DNA of 63,426 bases from Lentisphaeria bacterium (GTDB lineage: Bacteria > Verrucomicrobiota > Lentisphaeria > Victivallales > Victivallaceae), in contig JALEMG010000059.1 in assembly GCA_022768375.1 (NCBI GenBank), positions 1 to 63,426 on the forward strand. The letters run 5' to 3'. Of this stretch, positions 1 to 9,176 are shown piece after piece (the first letter of the stretch is position 1; the number at the start of each line of letters is the position of its first letter). The position numbers were made by a program, and so were the translations under genes. The notes below the pieces were generated by a model, which was not told the origin of the DNA, did no database searches, and saw only the letters and a program-made list of their open reading frames with translations.

Positions 1-44
1 AGATAATCCAGACGATTGTCTATGTCAAATAATCCGTTCAGCAT
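1..44 (-). CDS. 5' end of an unidentified gene running off the left edge
   Basis: A minus-strand ATG at 44-42 is preceded by AGGAGG five bases upstream, and the first codons read MLNGLFDIDNRLDYL. Only 14 codons are visible, so no family can be named. A possible minus-strand promoter lies at 70-98. The gene is divergent from the sugar operon that starts at 245. Confidence 0.6.
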   Translation of the reverse strand, partial: MLNGLFDIDNRLDY

Positions 45-69
45 CCTGTCCTCCTGTCATTGATGCTGT

Positions 70-98
70 AATGTACATCCTCTCGCGTTCCTTTGCCA
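70..98 (-). promoter_or_regulatory. candidate promoter of the left-edge minus-strand gene
   Basis: On the minus strand TGGCAA (98-93), a 17-bp spacer and TACATT (75-70) form a sigma70-like promoter about 25 bp upstream of the ATG at 44. The -10 departs from the TATATT seen at other genes here. Confidence 0.4.
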
Positions 99-156
99 GC
101 GTCATCTCAATTTATCCCCGAATAAATAGAGATGCCCTTAAAATTTAACGTTTCTG

Positions 157-184
157 TTGCATTGCCGGTTCCCGGTGGTATGTT
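157..184 (+). promoter_or_regulatory. candidate promoter of the sugar operon
   Basis: TTGCAT (157-162), 16-bp spacer and TATGTT (179-184). An overlapping alternative is TTGCCG (162-167) with TATAAC (184-189). Either would give a leader of about 55 bases before the ATG at 245. Confidence 0.35.
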
Positions 185-244
185 ATAACCGTCACAGATG
201 GGAAGTATCGCTGTTTCAAGGCAAACATACAAAGGAAAACGACC

Positions 245-1171
245 ATGGGCAAATTCAAACTCGGACTGGACCTCTCCTTCGCCAAAAAACGCTGGCCGGA
301 GCCGGAACTGTGGATCGACATCGTCCGCAATCAACTTGGGATCAGGTTTTTGGAATTCGACAGCGACTTCGTCGATCCGCTCTATCTGCGGGAAACGACG
401 TGGCGCGCCGCCGCCGCGGAGATCCGGCAACTGGCCGCGGCCGCCGATCTGGAGATCCACAATTACTTCACCGGCACCATGACCCACTGCGTCAATCTGC
501 TCTCCCACCCCCGGGCGGATGTCCGGGAGGACGGGATGATCTGGTGCGAACAGGCGCTGAAAGTCGCCACCGCGCTGGGGACCCGGGGGCTGGGCGGCCA
601 CTTCGATACCATCAGTTCGGCGGATATCGCCGACCCGGCCCGTTACGCCGCGCGCATCGACCACCTGGTCGAATGCGCGAAGCATCTGGCGCGCAAGGCG
701 GCGGAGGAACATCACGAGTTTCTGCTCTGGGAACAAATTTACGCTCCCTGCGAGATCCCCTACACCATCGCCCAGTGCCGGGATTTCTTCGACCGGGCCA
801 ACGCCGACAACCCCGGCGCCGTCCCGGTGGAACTGGTCATCGACACCGGCCATATGTGCTGTCAGAATTTCCCCCACGACCCCGGCGACGACGACCCCTA
901 CCGGTGGATGCGGCAGTTCGGCAAGATCACCCGGGTGGTCCATCTCCAGCAGTGCGACGGCTTCGGCAGTCCCCATCTGCCCTTCACCCCGGAATGCAAC
1001 GCCGAAGGCATCATCGACCCCCGCCGGGTCATCGACACCCTCGGGGAAGCGGGGGCGGACAACTGCCTGCTCTGCTTCGAGATATTCTTCTCGCTCTCCC
1101 AGAATGACGCGCAGGTGCTCGACGCGCTGAAGCGTTCGGTGGATTACTGGCGCAATTTCGTCGAGGAGTGA
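245..1171 (+). CDS. sugar phosphate isomerase/epimerase, xylose isomerase-like TIM barrel
   Basis: The 308-residue product belongs by pattern to the AP endonuclease 2/xylose isomerase-like TIM-barrel superfamily. It has acidic and histidine residues at strand ends (LEIHNYF, WEQIYAP, VIDTGHM, LLCFEIF) of the kind that bind a divalent metal and a sugar or sugar phosphate. AAAGGAAAA precedes the ATG by about six bases. It is followed after two bases by an FGGY kinase and then by a second TIM-barrel gene, so it probably acts in catabolism of one sugar. The substrate cannot be read from the sequence; a tetrulose or pentulose phosphate is one option. Confidence 0.75.
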   Translation: MGKFKLGLDLSFAKKRWPEPELWIDIVRNQLGIRFLEFDSDFVDPLYLRETTWRAAAAEIRQLAAAADLEIHNYFTGTMTHCVNLLSHPRADVREDGMIWCEQALKVATALGTRGLGGHFDTISSADIADPARYAARIDHLVECAKHLARKAAEEHHEFLLWEQIYAPCEIPYTIAQCRDFFDRANADNPGAVPVELVIDTGHMCCQNFPHDPGDDDPYRWMRQFGKITRVVHLQQCDGFGSPHLPFTPECNAEGIIDPRRVIDTLGEAGADNCLLCFEIFFSLSQNDAQVLDALKRSVDYWRNFVEE

Positions 1172-1173
1172 AC

Positions 1174-2685
1174 ATGAATCTGCTGGGCATCGACGTCGGC
1201 ACCACCGGACTGAAGGCGGTGCTGTTCGATTCGGCTTCCGGAGAGGAACTGGGCAGCGGTTACGTCGAATACGCGCTGCAGACCCCGGGACCGGACCGGG
1301 CGGAGATCGACCCGGAGACGTGGTTCTCCGCGCTGAAAACCGCCGTGAGAAACGCACTGGATCGGGCGGGGACCCGGGAGTGCGCCGCGCTGGCCATTTC
1401 CAGTCAGGGCGAGAGTTTCGTCCTGCTGGACAAAGCGGACAAAGTCCTGCGTCCGGCCATCGTCTGGATGGATTCCCGGAGCGCCGCCGAATGCGCGGAG
1501 ATCGAAGCGCATTTCGGGCGGGAACGCCTCTACCGCACCACCGGCGACCCCGCCGTGGACCCGGTCTGGCTGGGGACCAAACTGCTCCATCTGCGCAAAA
1601 ACGAACCGGAGGTCTGGCGCGGGATCGCCAGGATCATGCTGGCGGAGGATTACCTCGTCCACCGGCTGACCGGGGAATTCCGGGGCAACGGCGCGCTGTG
1701 GTGTTCCACATTGCTGTACGACATCAACCGGCGGGATTACTTCCCGGAGATGCTGGATTATCTGGGCGTTTCCCGGGAACAACTGCCGAAGCAGATCGGT
1801 TCCGGCCGGGCCATCGCCCCGGTCAGACCGGAAATCGCCGCGGCCATCGGGTTCGCCGCGCCGGTGATGGTGGTTTCCGGCGGCATGGATCAGGCGTGCA
1901 GCGCGCTGGGCAGCGGCAATGTGACCGGCGGCACGGCGACGGACAACACCGGGACGAGTTTCAATCTGGCCGCCAGTTGCGAACGGGCGGTTTTCGACCG
2001 GAAGTTCCGGCTGCCCTGCCAACTGCATGTGGCGGACGGTATGTTTCTGGCGGTGGCGTGGTCGACCTCCGGCGGGGTGCTGCTCCGGGCGTTCCGGGAC
2101 GTGCTGGGCGCGGAGTGGGCCGCCGAACTTGAGCGGAACGGACAAAACTTCTATGCCGAACTGGACCGTCTCGCCGCCGCCGCTCCCCCGGGAGCCAACG
2201 GCGTGCTGATGCTTCCCCATCTGGCCGGGGCGCTGTGCCCCGAACTGGACGCCGACGCCACCGGCGCGGTCCTCGGGCTGACCGTGCAGACCACCCGGGC
2301 CGACCTCGTGCGGGCCATGCTGGAATCCGTCGCCTGCATGGGACGGGCCAATCTGGAACTGCTCAAGGAGTGCGGCGTGCCCGTCTCCTCGCTGATTCTG
2401 ACCGGCGGCGCCGCCCGCAGCCGGATCTGGAACGAAATCAAAGCCGGCGTCGCCGGCATCCCCGCCCGGACGCTGCGGCAACCGGAGGCCGGCTGTCTCG
2501 GCGCCGCCATGCTCGCCGGTCTGGGCATCGGCGTCTGGCCGTCGCCGCGGGCGGCGGCGGAGGCCGTGGTCCGCGCCGGGGAGGATTTCGCGCCGGAAGC
2601 GGACCTCGTCGCCGCCGGAGACCGGATCTTCGCCCGCTATCAGAGATTTTATCAGCAACTCAAACCCCTATTCAAGGAGAAGTGA
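1174..2685 (+). CDS. FGGY-family carbohydrate kinase (xylulokinase-like)
   Basis: The 503-residue product phosphorylates a ketose or polyol with ATP. The N-terminus IDVGTTGLKAVLFD is the FGGY phosphate-binding loop, GGMDQACSALG fits the substrate region, and LILTGGAARSRIWNEI is the second FGGY signature near residue 410. The length is typical of xylulokinases. I prefer the ATG at 1174, with GAGGAG five bases upstream, over an in-frame GTG at 1168 that overlaps the previous stop. It sits between two TIM-barrel isomerase genes with two- and three-base gaps, a tight catabolic operon. The exact sugar is unknown. Confidence 0.85.
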   Translation: MNLLGIDVGTTGLKAVLFDSASGEELGSGYVEYALQTPGPDRAEIDPETWFSALKTAVRNALDRAGTRECAALAISSQGESFVLLDKADKVLRPAIVWMDSRSAAECAEIEAHFGRERLYRTTGDPAVDPVWLGTKLLHLRKNEPEVWRGIARIMLAEDYLVHRLTGEFRGNGALWCSTLLYDINRRDYFPEMLDYLGVSREQLPKQIGSGRAIAPVRPEIAAAIGFAAPVMVVSGGMDQACSALGSGNVTGGTATDNTGTSFNLAASCERAVFDRKFRLPCQLHVADGMFLAVAWSTSGGVLLRAFRDVLGAEWAAELERNGQNFYAELDRLAAAAPPGANGVLMLPHLAGALCPELDADATGAVLGLTVQTTRADLVRAMLESVACMGRANLELLKECGVPVSSLILTGGAARSRIWNEIKAGVAGIPARTLRQPEAGCLGAAMLAGLGIGVWPSPRAAAEAVVRAGEDFAPEADLVAAGDRIFARYQRFYQQLKPLFKEK

Positions 2686-2688
2686 ACC

Positions 2689-3663
2689 ATGTCAGCGCAA
2701 CTGAAATTCGCCATTGAAGCCAGCGTCTTCTGGCCCCCCGCCGACCGCGTGGTCGCCTCGGGATACAAAGAGAGCATCGACGCTTCCCAGGTCTACGAAC
2801 TGGTCCGCAAGGTCGAGGGCGTGGACGGCGTGGAACTCTATTTGCCCTACGATCTGGAAGTTTCCGCCGACCTCCTGCCGGAACTGCGGAAGCGGCAGTT
2901 GGCGGTCTCCGCCGTCGGCATCGGCAACTTCGCGGCGGCGCGGTTCCAGCGCGGCGGCGTCACCTCCGACGATCCGGCGGTCCGCAGGGAATCTTTCGAA
3001 CTGGGCGTCCGGTCGATCCGCGCGGCGAAGGAACTGGGATCCAAAATGGTGGTCTTCTGGCCCGCCCACGACGGGTACGATTACTACTTCCAGACCGACT
3101 ACCTGAAAAAGCACGACCTCCTGCGCGGCGCGCTGCGCGATCTGGCTCAGGTCGACCCCGAGATCAACATCGGCATCGAATACAAACCCCGGGAACCCCG
3201 CACCCATCAACTGGTCCCCAACGCCGCCAAAGCCCTGCGTCTGGCCGAGAAGACCGGCTGTGCCAACGTCGGCGTCATCATGGACATCGGCCACAGTCTG
3301 CTGGCCATGGAAAATCCCGCCGAGGAGGCCGCGCTGCTCATCCGGGAAAACCGGCTCTTTCACCTGCACAACAACGATAACTACGGCGACTGGGACTACG
3401 ACATGATCCCCGCCAGCGTCCACTTCTGGGAACAGTTGGAGTTTTACTGGACGCTGGTCAAAATGGATTACCGGGGCTGGATGAATTTCGACATCTGCCC
3501 GTTCCGGGAGAATTCCGTCGAAGCCTGCACCCTCTCCATCCGCCACGCGAAAAAACTGCTGGAACTGGCCGGACGGCTCGATCCCGCGGTGATGGCGGAC
3601 ATCGCCGCCCGGGACGACGCCATGGCCGCCCAGCGTTACGTCTGGGACAAATTGTTCTTCTGA
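2689..3663 (+). CDS. sugar isomerase-like TIM barrel protein
   Basis: This 324-residue protein is a second xylose isomerase-like TIM barrel, unlike the first in detail. Metal-site-like segments are IGIEYKPREPR, VIMDIGHSL, FHLHNNDNYGDWDYD and MNFDICPFRE. It starts three bases after the kinase stop, with AAGGAGAAG upstream of its ATG. An FGGY kinase flanked by two such barrels suggests isomerisation or epimerisation steps before and after phosphorylation, or an aldose-ketose isomerase with a downstream epimerase. GC-rich inverted sequence follows the stop and may end the operon. Confidence 0.75.
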   Translation: MSAQLKFAIEASVFWPPADRVVASGYKESIDASQVYELVRKVEGVDGVELYLPYDLEVSADLLPELRKRQLAVSAVGIGNFAAARFQRGGVTSDDPAVRRESFELGVRSIRAAKELGSKMVVFWPAHDGYDYYFQTDYLKKHDLLRGALRDLAQVDPEINIGIEYKPREPRTHQLVPNAAKALRLAEKTGCANVGVIMDIGHSLLAMENPAEEAALLIRENRLFHLHNNDNYGDWDYDMIPASVHFWEQLEFYWTLVKMDYRGWMNFDICPFRENSVEACTLSIRHAKKLLELAGRLDPAVMADIAARDDAMAAQRYVWDKLFF

Positions 3664-3680
3664 TCCGCGCCGTCCGTCCG

Positions 3681-3718
3681 CGCCGCCGCGCCGTCACCGG
3701 CCCGGCGGCGTTAATTTT
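3681..3718 (+). terminator. possible terminator of the sugar operon
   Basis: A GC-rich imperfect hairpin (CGCCGCC pairing with GGCGGCG) is followed by TTAATTTT. The loop is long and the U-run broken, so this is tentative. Confidence 0.35.
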
Positions 3719-3728
3719 GTCCGGCGGC

Positions 3729-3757
3729 TTGTAAAAGACCGTTGTCCATGATATATT
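3729..3757 (+). promoter_or_regulatory. promoter of the EF-hand protein operon
   Basis: TTGTAA (3729-3734), 17-bp spacer and TATATT (3752-3757). Transcription would begin near 3764, downstream of an in-frame ATG at 3758. That argues for the ATG at 3800 as the true start. Confidence 0.65.
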
Positions 3758-3799
3758 ATGACGATGAGAGTGTCTGCTCCAAGGGAGGATTTTCAGAAT

Positions 3800-6079
3800 A
3801 TGGTGCCGAAACGACCGCCCACCGGCAAATTCCGCTTCCGTCTGATCGGCGGTTCGCTGCAACTGCGGATCGAGGACGAGGATGCGCTGCACAACGTGCT
3901 GACACTGGACGAAGCGTTCTGGGCGATGACCGGGTGCGATGTGGAGTCGCTGCGTTTCGACCGCCGGTTTCTGGAATTTCTCGACGCGGATGGCGACCGG
4001 CACATCCAGTGCGCGGAGGTGAAAGCGGCGGTGGAGTTTCTGCTCGCCCGTCTGGACGATCTCTCCGGCGTGGTCTCCGGCAGCAATGTCCTGCTTCTGG
4101 ACGCGATCGCCGCGGACGGACCGGACGGTCCGGCCCTGCGGGAGAGTTTCCGGCTGATCGCCCGCAATCTGGGCAAGGATGAGGGCGCCGGTCTCACGGC
4201 GGAGGAGATCCGGGCGGACCGGGGGACCGTCGGTTTCTCCCGGCGCAACGGCGACGGGATCATCACCGCCGACGCCGATGTCAGCGCGGATCTGGCCGCC
4301 ATGGTCGACCGCATCATCGCTTCCGGGCGGGCGGTGACGGACCGTTCCGGCGGCCGGGGGGTCTCCCGGGCCGAGATCGAATCCTTTGAAACCGCCGCGG
4401 CCGCCCGGCTCGCCCACGCCGCCGAAGCGGAAAACGATCCGGCGATCATGGTCTACGGCGACCGGACCGCGGAAGCCTGGAGGCTGTTTCAGGAGTGCGA
4501 AGCGCTCATCGACGGTTATTTCCTCAACACCGCCGCCGCCGGATTTCTGACCGGAGACCCGGCGCGGACCGGCAAACTTGAGTGCGCCGCCGACCTGATG
4601 GTCCCCGGCGACGTCCGCCGGGCGCTGGAGTCCGCGGTGGCCGCCCGCCCCGATCACGGCGGAGAACTGGATTTCTCCGCGCCGCTCAATCCCCTCTACG
4701 CCGCAAAACTGCGGCAACTGGCGGAGTCGGACGTGCTGAAAAAATTCCTCATCGGCAGTCGCCTCGATCCGACCTCGTGGGCCGCCGCCAAAGCCGCGCT
4801 GGCGCCCTACGGCGCGTGGCGGGCGAAGTTCCCGGCGGACGACGGACTGGACAACTTCACCCGGGAGGAACTCGCGCGGTTCCTCGCCGGAGACGAACTG
4901 GCGGAACTCAAAAAACTCTCCGATGCCGATCTGGAGTTCGCACTGGCGGTGGACAGCAGCACCATGCTGCTGAAACTGGCGCTTTTCCAGCGGGACATGA
5001 TGGAATTTCTCAATAACTTCGTGGCCCTGCCCGATCTTTTCGACACCCGGCGTCCGTCCAGGCTGCAGATGGGCAAACTGGTGATGGACGGGCGGCACTT
5101 CACGCTGGCGGTGCCGGTGAAAAACGCCGCCGAACACAAACGGATCATCCTGAGCAGCAACATCTGCGTCATTTATGTGGAGATCAGCCGCAACGTGGCC
5201 GGGGTCCCGGAGAAAAAACTGCTGGCCGTCGCCGTGACCGGCGGCACCATGCGCACGCTTTTCGTCGGCAAGCACGGAGTGTTTTTCGACACCGACGGCA
5301 ACATCTACGACGCCCGCATCTCCGAAATGGTGGATCAGCCGGTCTCCATCGGCGAAGCATTGAAAGCGCCGTTTTTCCGATTCGCGGACTTCCTCGGCAG
5401 GCAGGCGGAGAAAATTTTCAACACCCGCAACGCCGAGATCCAGAAGAACATGTCCGCGGAACTGAGCAAGACCGGAACTCCGGCCAAGCCCGCCGCCGCC
5501 GCGCCCGCGCCCTCCAACCTGCCGATGATGCTCATGGGCGGCGGCATCGGCATCGCCGCGCTGGGCAGTTCGGTGGCGTTCATCGCCAAGTCGCTGCAAA
5601 ACGTGTCGTTCCTCACGGTGCTGGCGGTCCTCGCCGGCATCATCGTGATTTTCGGCGGCCCGATGGTGGTCGTGTCGCTGGTGAAACTTTATTTCCGCAG
5701 TCTTTCCCGGTTTCTGGAAAGTTGCGGCTGCGCCGTCAACCGCCGGATGCGGCTCTCCCGGCGGATGGGCGCCATTTTCACGTTCACCCCCCGGCGGCCC
5801 AAAGGCGAACTGCTGCTGATCGACCCGGCGGAACTGCTGCCGCTGTCCCGGCGGACATCCCCCCGGTTCTGGAAGATTCTGGCCATGTTGCTGGCGATCC
5901 TGCTCGGCGGCGCCAGCGGCGTGGTTCTGACCCGCTGGTGGGTCGCCCGGACGCGGACGCCCGAGCGCACCGCGACGGCAACACAGGAGGCCCCGCCGCC
6001 CGCCGGCGCGGAACATAAAGTGGCAATCCCGGTCCCGGCCGCGTCCCGGGCGGCGGAAAAAAACATCAAGGAGAAGTAG
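3800..6079 (+). CDS. large membrane-anchored protein with an EF-hand loop, function unknown
   Basis: The 759-residue product is not one I recognise. Residues 62-73 (DADGDRHIQCAE) match an EF-hand calcium loop, with D62, D64, D66, I69 and E73 in the expected places. A degenerate second loop (NGDGIITADAD) lies near residue 150. Most of the chain is soluble and helical. Near the C-terminus are two hydrophobic segments around 507-560, a basic stretch, and a third membrane segment (FWKILAMLLAILLGG) followed by an Ala/Pro-rich tail. The start is set by GGGAGG 11 bases before ATG 3800 and by the promoter position. It leads an operon with DegT, ABC exporter and MurC-like genes, with a five-base gap to the next gene, suggesting an envelope role. 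Confidence 0.7.
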   Translation: MVPKRPPTGKFRFRLIGGSLQLRIEDEDALHNVLTLDEAFWAMTGCDVESLRFDRRFLEFLDADGDRHIQCAEVKAAVEFLLARLDDLSGVVSGSNVLLLDAIAADGPDGPALRESFRLIARNLGKDEGAGLTAEEIRADRGTVGFSRRNGDGIITADADVSADLAAMVDRIIASGRAVTDRSGGRGVSRAEIESFETAAAARLAHAAEAENDPAIMVYGDRTAEAWRLFQECEALIDGYFLNTAAAGFLTGDPARTGKLECAADLMVPGDVRRALESAVAARPDHGGELDFSAPLNPLYAAKLRQLAESDVLKKFLIGSRLDPTSWAAAKAALAPYGAWRAKFPADDGLDNFTREELARFLAGDELAELKKLSDADLEFALAVDSSTMLLKLALFQRDMMEFLNNFVALPDLFDTRRPSRLQMGKLVMDGRHFTLAVPVKNAAEHKRIILSSNICVIYVEISRNVAGVPEKKLLAVAVTGGTMRTLFVGKHGVFFDTDGNIYDARISEMVDQPVSIGEALKAPFFRFADFLGRQAEKIFNTRNAEIQKNMSAELSKTGTPAKPAAAAPAPSNLPMMLMGGGIGIAALGSSVAFIAKSLQNVSFLTVLAVLAGIIVIFGGPMVVVSLVKLYFRSLSRFLESCGCAVNRRMRLSRRMGAIFTFTPRRPKGELLLIDPAELLPLSRRTSPRFWKILAMLLAILLGGASGVVLTRWWVARTRTPERTATATQEAPPPAGAEHKVAIPVPAASRAAEKNIKEK

Positions 6080-6084
6080 AGAAA

Positions 6085-7209
6085 ATGTCGATCCCGTTGC
6101 TTGACCTCCGGGCCCAGTACGCCCCGCTGAAAGAAAAAATCCTCGCCGAGATCGCGGAGATCTGCGACAGCCAGCGCTTCATTCTCGGAGAAAAAGTCGA
6201 AACATTCGAGCGGGAACTGACCGCGTACTGCCGCTGCGGCGCGGCGGTGGGGGTCTCCAGCGGCTCGGACGCGCTGCTCATCGCGCTGATGGCGGAGAAA
6301 CTCCGCCCGGGCGACGAGATCATCACCACGCCGTTCACCTTTTTCGCCACCGTTGGCGCGATCGTCCGGGCGGGGGCGAAGCCGGTGTTCGCGGATATCG
6401 ATCCGGTGACGTTCAACATCGATCCGGCCAAGATTGCGGACAAGATCACCCCCCGGACCCGGGGCATCATCCCGGTGCATCTTTTCGGTCAGGCCGCTGA
6501 CATGGACCCCATCGTCGAACTGGCGAAAGCGCACGGACTTTTCATCATCGAAGACGCCTGTCAGGCCATCGGCGCGGAATACCGGGGCCGCCGGGTGGGG
6601 TCGTTCGCCGAGTACGGCGCATTCAGTTTCTTCCCCAGCAAGAACCTCGGCTGTTTCGGCGACGGCGGCGCGGTGAGTTGCGACACCCCGGAGCGGGCCG
6701 GACTGCTGAAAATCTACCGCAACCACGGCCAGAGCCGCACCTACATCCACGAATATGTGGGCGGCAACTTCCGCATCGACGCGCTGCAGGCGGCGATCCT
6801 CTCGATCAAACTTCGGTCGCTGGACCGGTGGTCGGAAGCAAGACAGAGCAACGCGGCGGTCTACCGCGAACTTTTCGCCGCCGCCGGACTGGAAGAGGAG
6901 ATCGTTCCGCCCGGGGTCGCCGCCTACCCGGTGCGCCATATCTACAACCAGTTCTGCATCCGGGTCAGGCACGGCAGACGCGACGCGCTGAAACAGCATC
7001 TGCTGGATTCCGGCATCGGCTGCGCGGTCTACTATCCGCTCTCGCTTCACCTGCAGGACTGCTTCAAGGAACTCGGCGGCAAGCCGGGCGACTTTCCGGA
7101 GAGCGAGGCGGCCAGCCGGGAGATCATGGCCCTGCCGATTTTCGGAGAACTCGCCCGGGAGCAGTTGGAGTGCGTCGTGTCCACCATCGCCAAATTCTAC
7201 GGTAAGTGA
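6085..7209 (+). CDS. DegT/DnrJ/EryC1/StrS family sugar aminotransferase
   Basis: This 374-residue PLP enzyme would aminate a nucleotide-bound keto sugar. DegT landmarks are present in order: GVSSGSDALLIAL, ITTPFTFFATVGAI, IIEDACQAIGAEY and the PLP-lysine motif FFPSKNLGCFGDGG (Lys near 186), then RNHGQ and GGNFRIDALQAA. The length is normal. Its stop TGA shares a base with the ATG of the ABC exporter (TGATG), implying translational coupling. Making an amino sugar next to an exporter suggests glycoconjugate or envelope polysaccharide synthesis. The precise substrate is unknown. Confidence 0.88.
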   Translation: MSIPLLDLRAQYAPLKEKILAEIAEICDSQRFILGEKVETFERELTAYCRCGAAVGVSSGSDALLIALMAEKLRPGDEIITTPFTFFATVGAIVRAGAKPVFADIDPVTFNIDPAKIADKITPRTRGIIPVHLFGQAADMDPIVELAKAHGLFIIEDACQAIGAEYRGRRVGSFAEYGAFSFFPSKNLGCFGDGGAVSCDTPERAGLLKIYRNHGQSRTYIHEYVGGNFRIDALQAAILSIKLRSLDRWSEARQSNAAVYRELFAAAGLEEEIVPPGVAAYPVRHIYNQFCIRVRHGRRDALKQHLLDSGIGCAVYYPLSLHLQDCFKELGGKPGDFPESEAASREIMALPIFGELAREQLECVVSTIAKFYGK

Positions 7210-9176
7210 TGAAAAAGACGCGCAACAATTATTTTCGGCTGCTGGCGTACGTCAAACCGTACTGGTTCCGGCTGAGCATCGGTATTATCGCCGGAATGCT
7301 GGTGGGCGGGTCCCTTTTCGTGACGCTGATGATGCTCCCGCAGATGGTGGGCGCGGTCTCCACCGCCGCGGCCCCCGGCGTCACGGAACACCGTGCGGAA
7401 GGCCGGCCGGCGGCCCCGGAGACCGTCTCCGAGGCGCTGAGACGCGACCCGCAACTGGCGAAAATGCTCCGTCAGGCGCAGGAGGCGGCGGAGAAATTCC
7501 GCCTGCCGTTCAGCATTTCCGGGACGACGGTGACGGTCCGGTGGCCCCGGGAGTTCGTCTTCGACGCCGTCGGTTCCGACGGCCGGGTGGCGTGGCAGTT
7601 GTTCGGGCTGTACGCGGTGATGTTTCTGCTGGTGTGGACGTGCAAGAACACCGCCCACTACATCAACGGCTACTGCACCCGCTGGGTGGGAACGCGGGTG
7701 GTGGCGGACCTGCGCAACGAACTTTTCGCCAAACTCACCTCCCAGTCGCTCAAGTTCTACGGCGGCATCGACTCCGGCCACCTGATCAGCCGCTGCAGCA
7801 ACGACGTGCAGGCGATGGAGTACACCATCACCCACAGCGTGGAAGACCTGACCAACGCGCCGCTGCAGATCCTCGGCTGTCTGGCGGCCATCATCATCGC
7901 CTGCGCCGAAAGTCACAACTATGTCCTGCCGCTGCTGCTGGGCACCTGCTTCCCGATCCTGCTGATCCCGCTCAATCTGCTGGGCCGCAAGATCCGCAAA
8001 CTCTACCATAAAAGTTACACCTACATCGCGGACGTGACGTCGCGGATGCGGGAGGTTTTCTTCGGCATCAAGGTGGTCAAGGCCTACCATACCGAGGAGT
8101 TCGAAATACTCCGCTTCAGAAAGGCCAACCGCCACTACTACCGCAAGGTCCTGAACGCGGTCCGCCGCCAGATGCTGATCTCCCCGCTCACCGAACTGGT
8201 CATGGTGATCGCCACGGTGGCGTTTCTGCTCTACAGTTACACGCAGGGCGTGACCATCACCCAACTGGCGGCGCTGCTCGCGCCCGCGCTGATGGCCTAC
8301 CGCCCGATCAAGGACATCTCCAAGGTGGTCTCCCAGATCCAGCAGTCCATGGCGGCGGCGGAACGGGTCTTCGAGACGCTGGACACCGACATGACCCTGC
8401 CGGAGAAAGCCGACGGCGTCGTCATCACCGACGTGGGCGAGGGGATCGAACTGGAGCATGTGATGTTCACCTATGGAGAAACCCCCGTCATCAACGACGT
8501 GAGTTTCTCCATTCCCCGGGGGCACGTGGTGGCGGTGGTGGGCGAGACCGGCAGCGGCAAATCGACGATCGCCAATCTGATCGCGCGCTTCTACGACGTG
8601 ACCGGCGGCCGCATCACCATCGGCGGCCGCGACGTCCGGGACTGCACCGTTGATTCCCTGCGGAAACTCATCGGCATCGTCACGCAGGAACCGATCCTTT
8701 TCAACGAAAGCATCCGGGCCAACATCGCCTACGGTTCGCCGGAGGCCACGGAGGAGGAGATCGTCAACGCGGCAAAACTCGCCAACGCGCACAACTTCAT
8801 CGTCAACGGCCCGCATCCCGAGGGCTACGATACGATCGTCGGGGAGAACGGTTTCAAACTCTCCGGCGGCGAAAAACAGCGGATCACCATCGCCCGGGCC
8901 ATTCTGCGCAATCCGCCGGTGCTGATCCTTGACGAAGCCACCAGCGCGCTGGACAACGTGACGGAGAAACTGGTGCAGGAGGCGTTGGACAAAGCGATGC
9001 GGGACCGGACCGTTTTCGTCATCGCCCACCGGCTCAGCACCATCGAACACGCCGACCGGATCATCGTGCTGGACCGCGGCCGGATCGCGGAATCCGGCAC
9101 CCATCAGGAACTGCTGGCCATGCAGGGCATCTATTACCGGCTGCACCAGAGCCGGAAAAAACAATCGCTGTCATGA
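7209..9176 (+). CDS. ABC exporter, fused permease and ATPase (MsbA-like)
   Basis: The 655-residue half-transporter should dimerise in the inner membrane. The N-terminal half has about six membrane segments, the first at residues 20-42. A non-membrane insertion of roughly 80 residues follows segment one (about 50-125), longer than in MsbA. The ATPase has Walker A GETGSGKST near 445, signature LSGGE near 551, Walker B LILDEATS near 570 and switch histidine IAHRLS. I chose ATG 7209, coupled to the upstream stop, over GTG 7206. The neighbours suggest export of a lipid or glycan. lpxK lies elsewhere in the window, so an msbA role is possible but unproven. Confidence 0.88.
   Translation: MKKTRNNYFRLLAYVKPYWFRLSIGIIAGMLVGGSLFVTLMMLPQMVGAVSTAAAPGVTEHRAEGRPAAPETVSEALRRDPQLAKMLRQAQEAAEKFRLPFSISGTTVTVRWPREFVFDAVGSDGRVAWQLFGLYAVMFLLVWTCKNTAHYINGYCTRWVGTRVVADLRNELFAKLTSQSLKFYGGIDSGHLISRCSNDVQAMEYTITHSVEDLTNAPLQILGCLAAIIIACAESHNYVLPLLLGTCFPILLIPLNLLGRKIRKLYHKSYTYIADVTSRMREVFFGIKVVKAYHTEEFEILRFRKANRHYYRKVLNAVRRQMLISPLTELVMVIATVAFLLYSYTQGVTITQLAALLAPALMAYRPIKDISKVVSQIQQSMAAAERVFETLDTDMTLPEKADGVVITDVGEGIELEHVMFTYGETPVINDVSFSIPRGHVVAVVGETGSGKSTIANLIARFYDVTGGRITIGGRDVRDCTVDSLRKLIGIVTQEPILFNESIRANIAYGSPEATEEEIVNAAKLANAHNFIVNGPHPEGYDTIVGENGFKLSGGEKQRITIARAILRNPPVLILDEATSALDNVTEKLVQEALDKAMRDRTVFVIAHRLSTIEHADRIIVLDRGRIAESGTHQELLAMQGIYYRLHQSRKKQSLS

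Noticed and set aside
128-151. DeoR-type operator upstream of the sugar operon at 245
   Set aside because: TTAAAATTTAACG is AT-rich and has one partial half-site, but it does not match the TGTTAA/TTAACA palindrome.
3458-6016. Long minus-strand frame opposite the EF-hand protein gene
   Set aside because: Gly/Arg/His-rich shadow that also crosses the promoter at 3729-3757. The plus strand has a ribosome-binding site and membrane segments.
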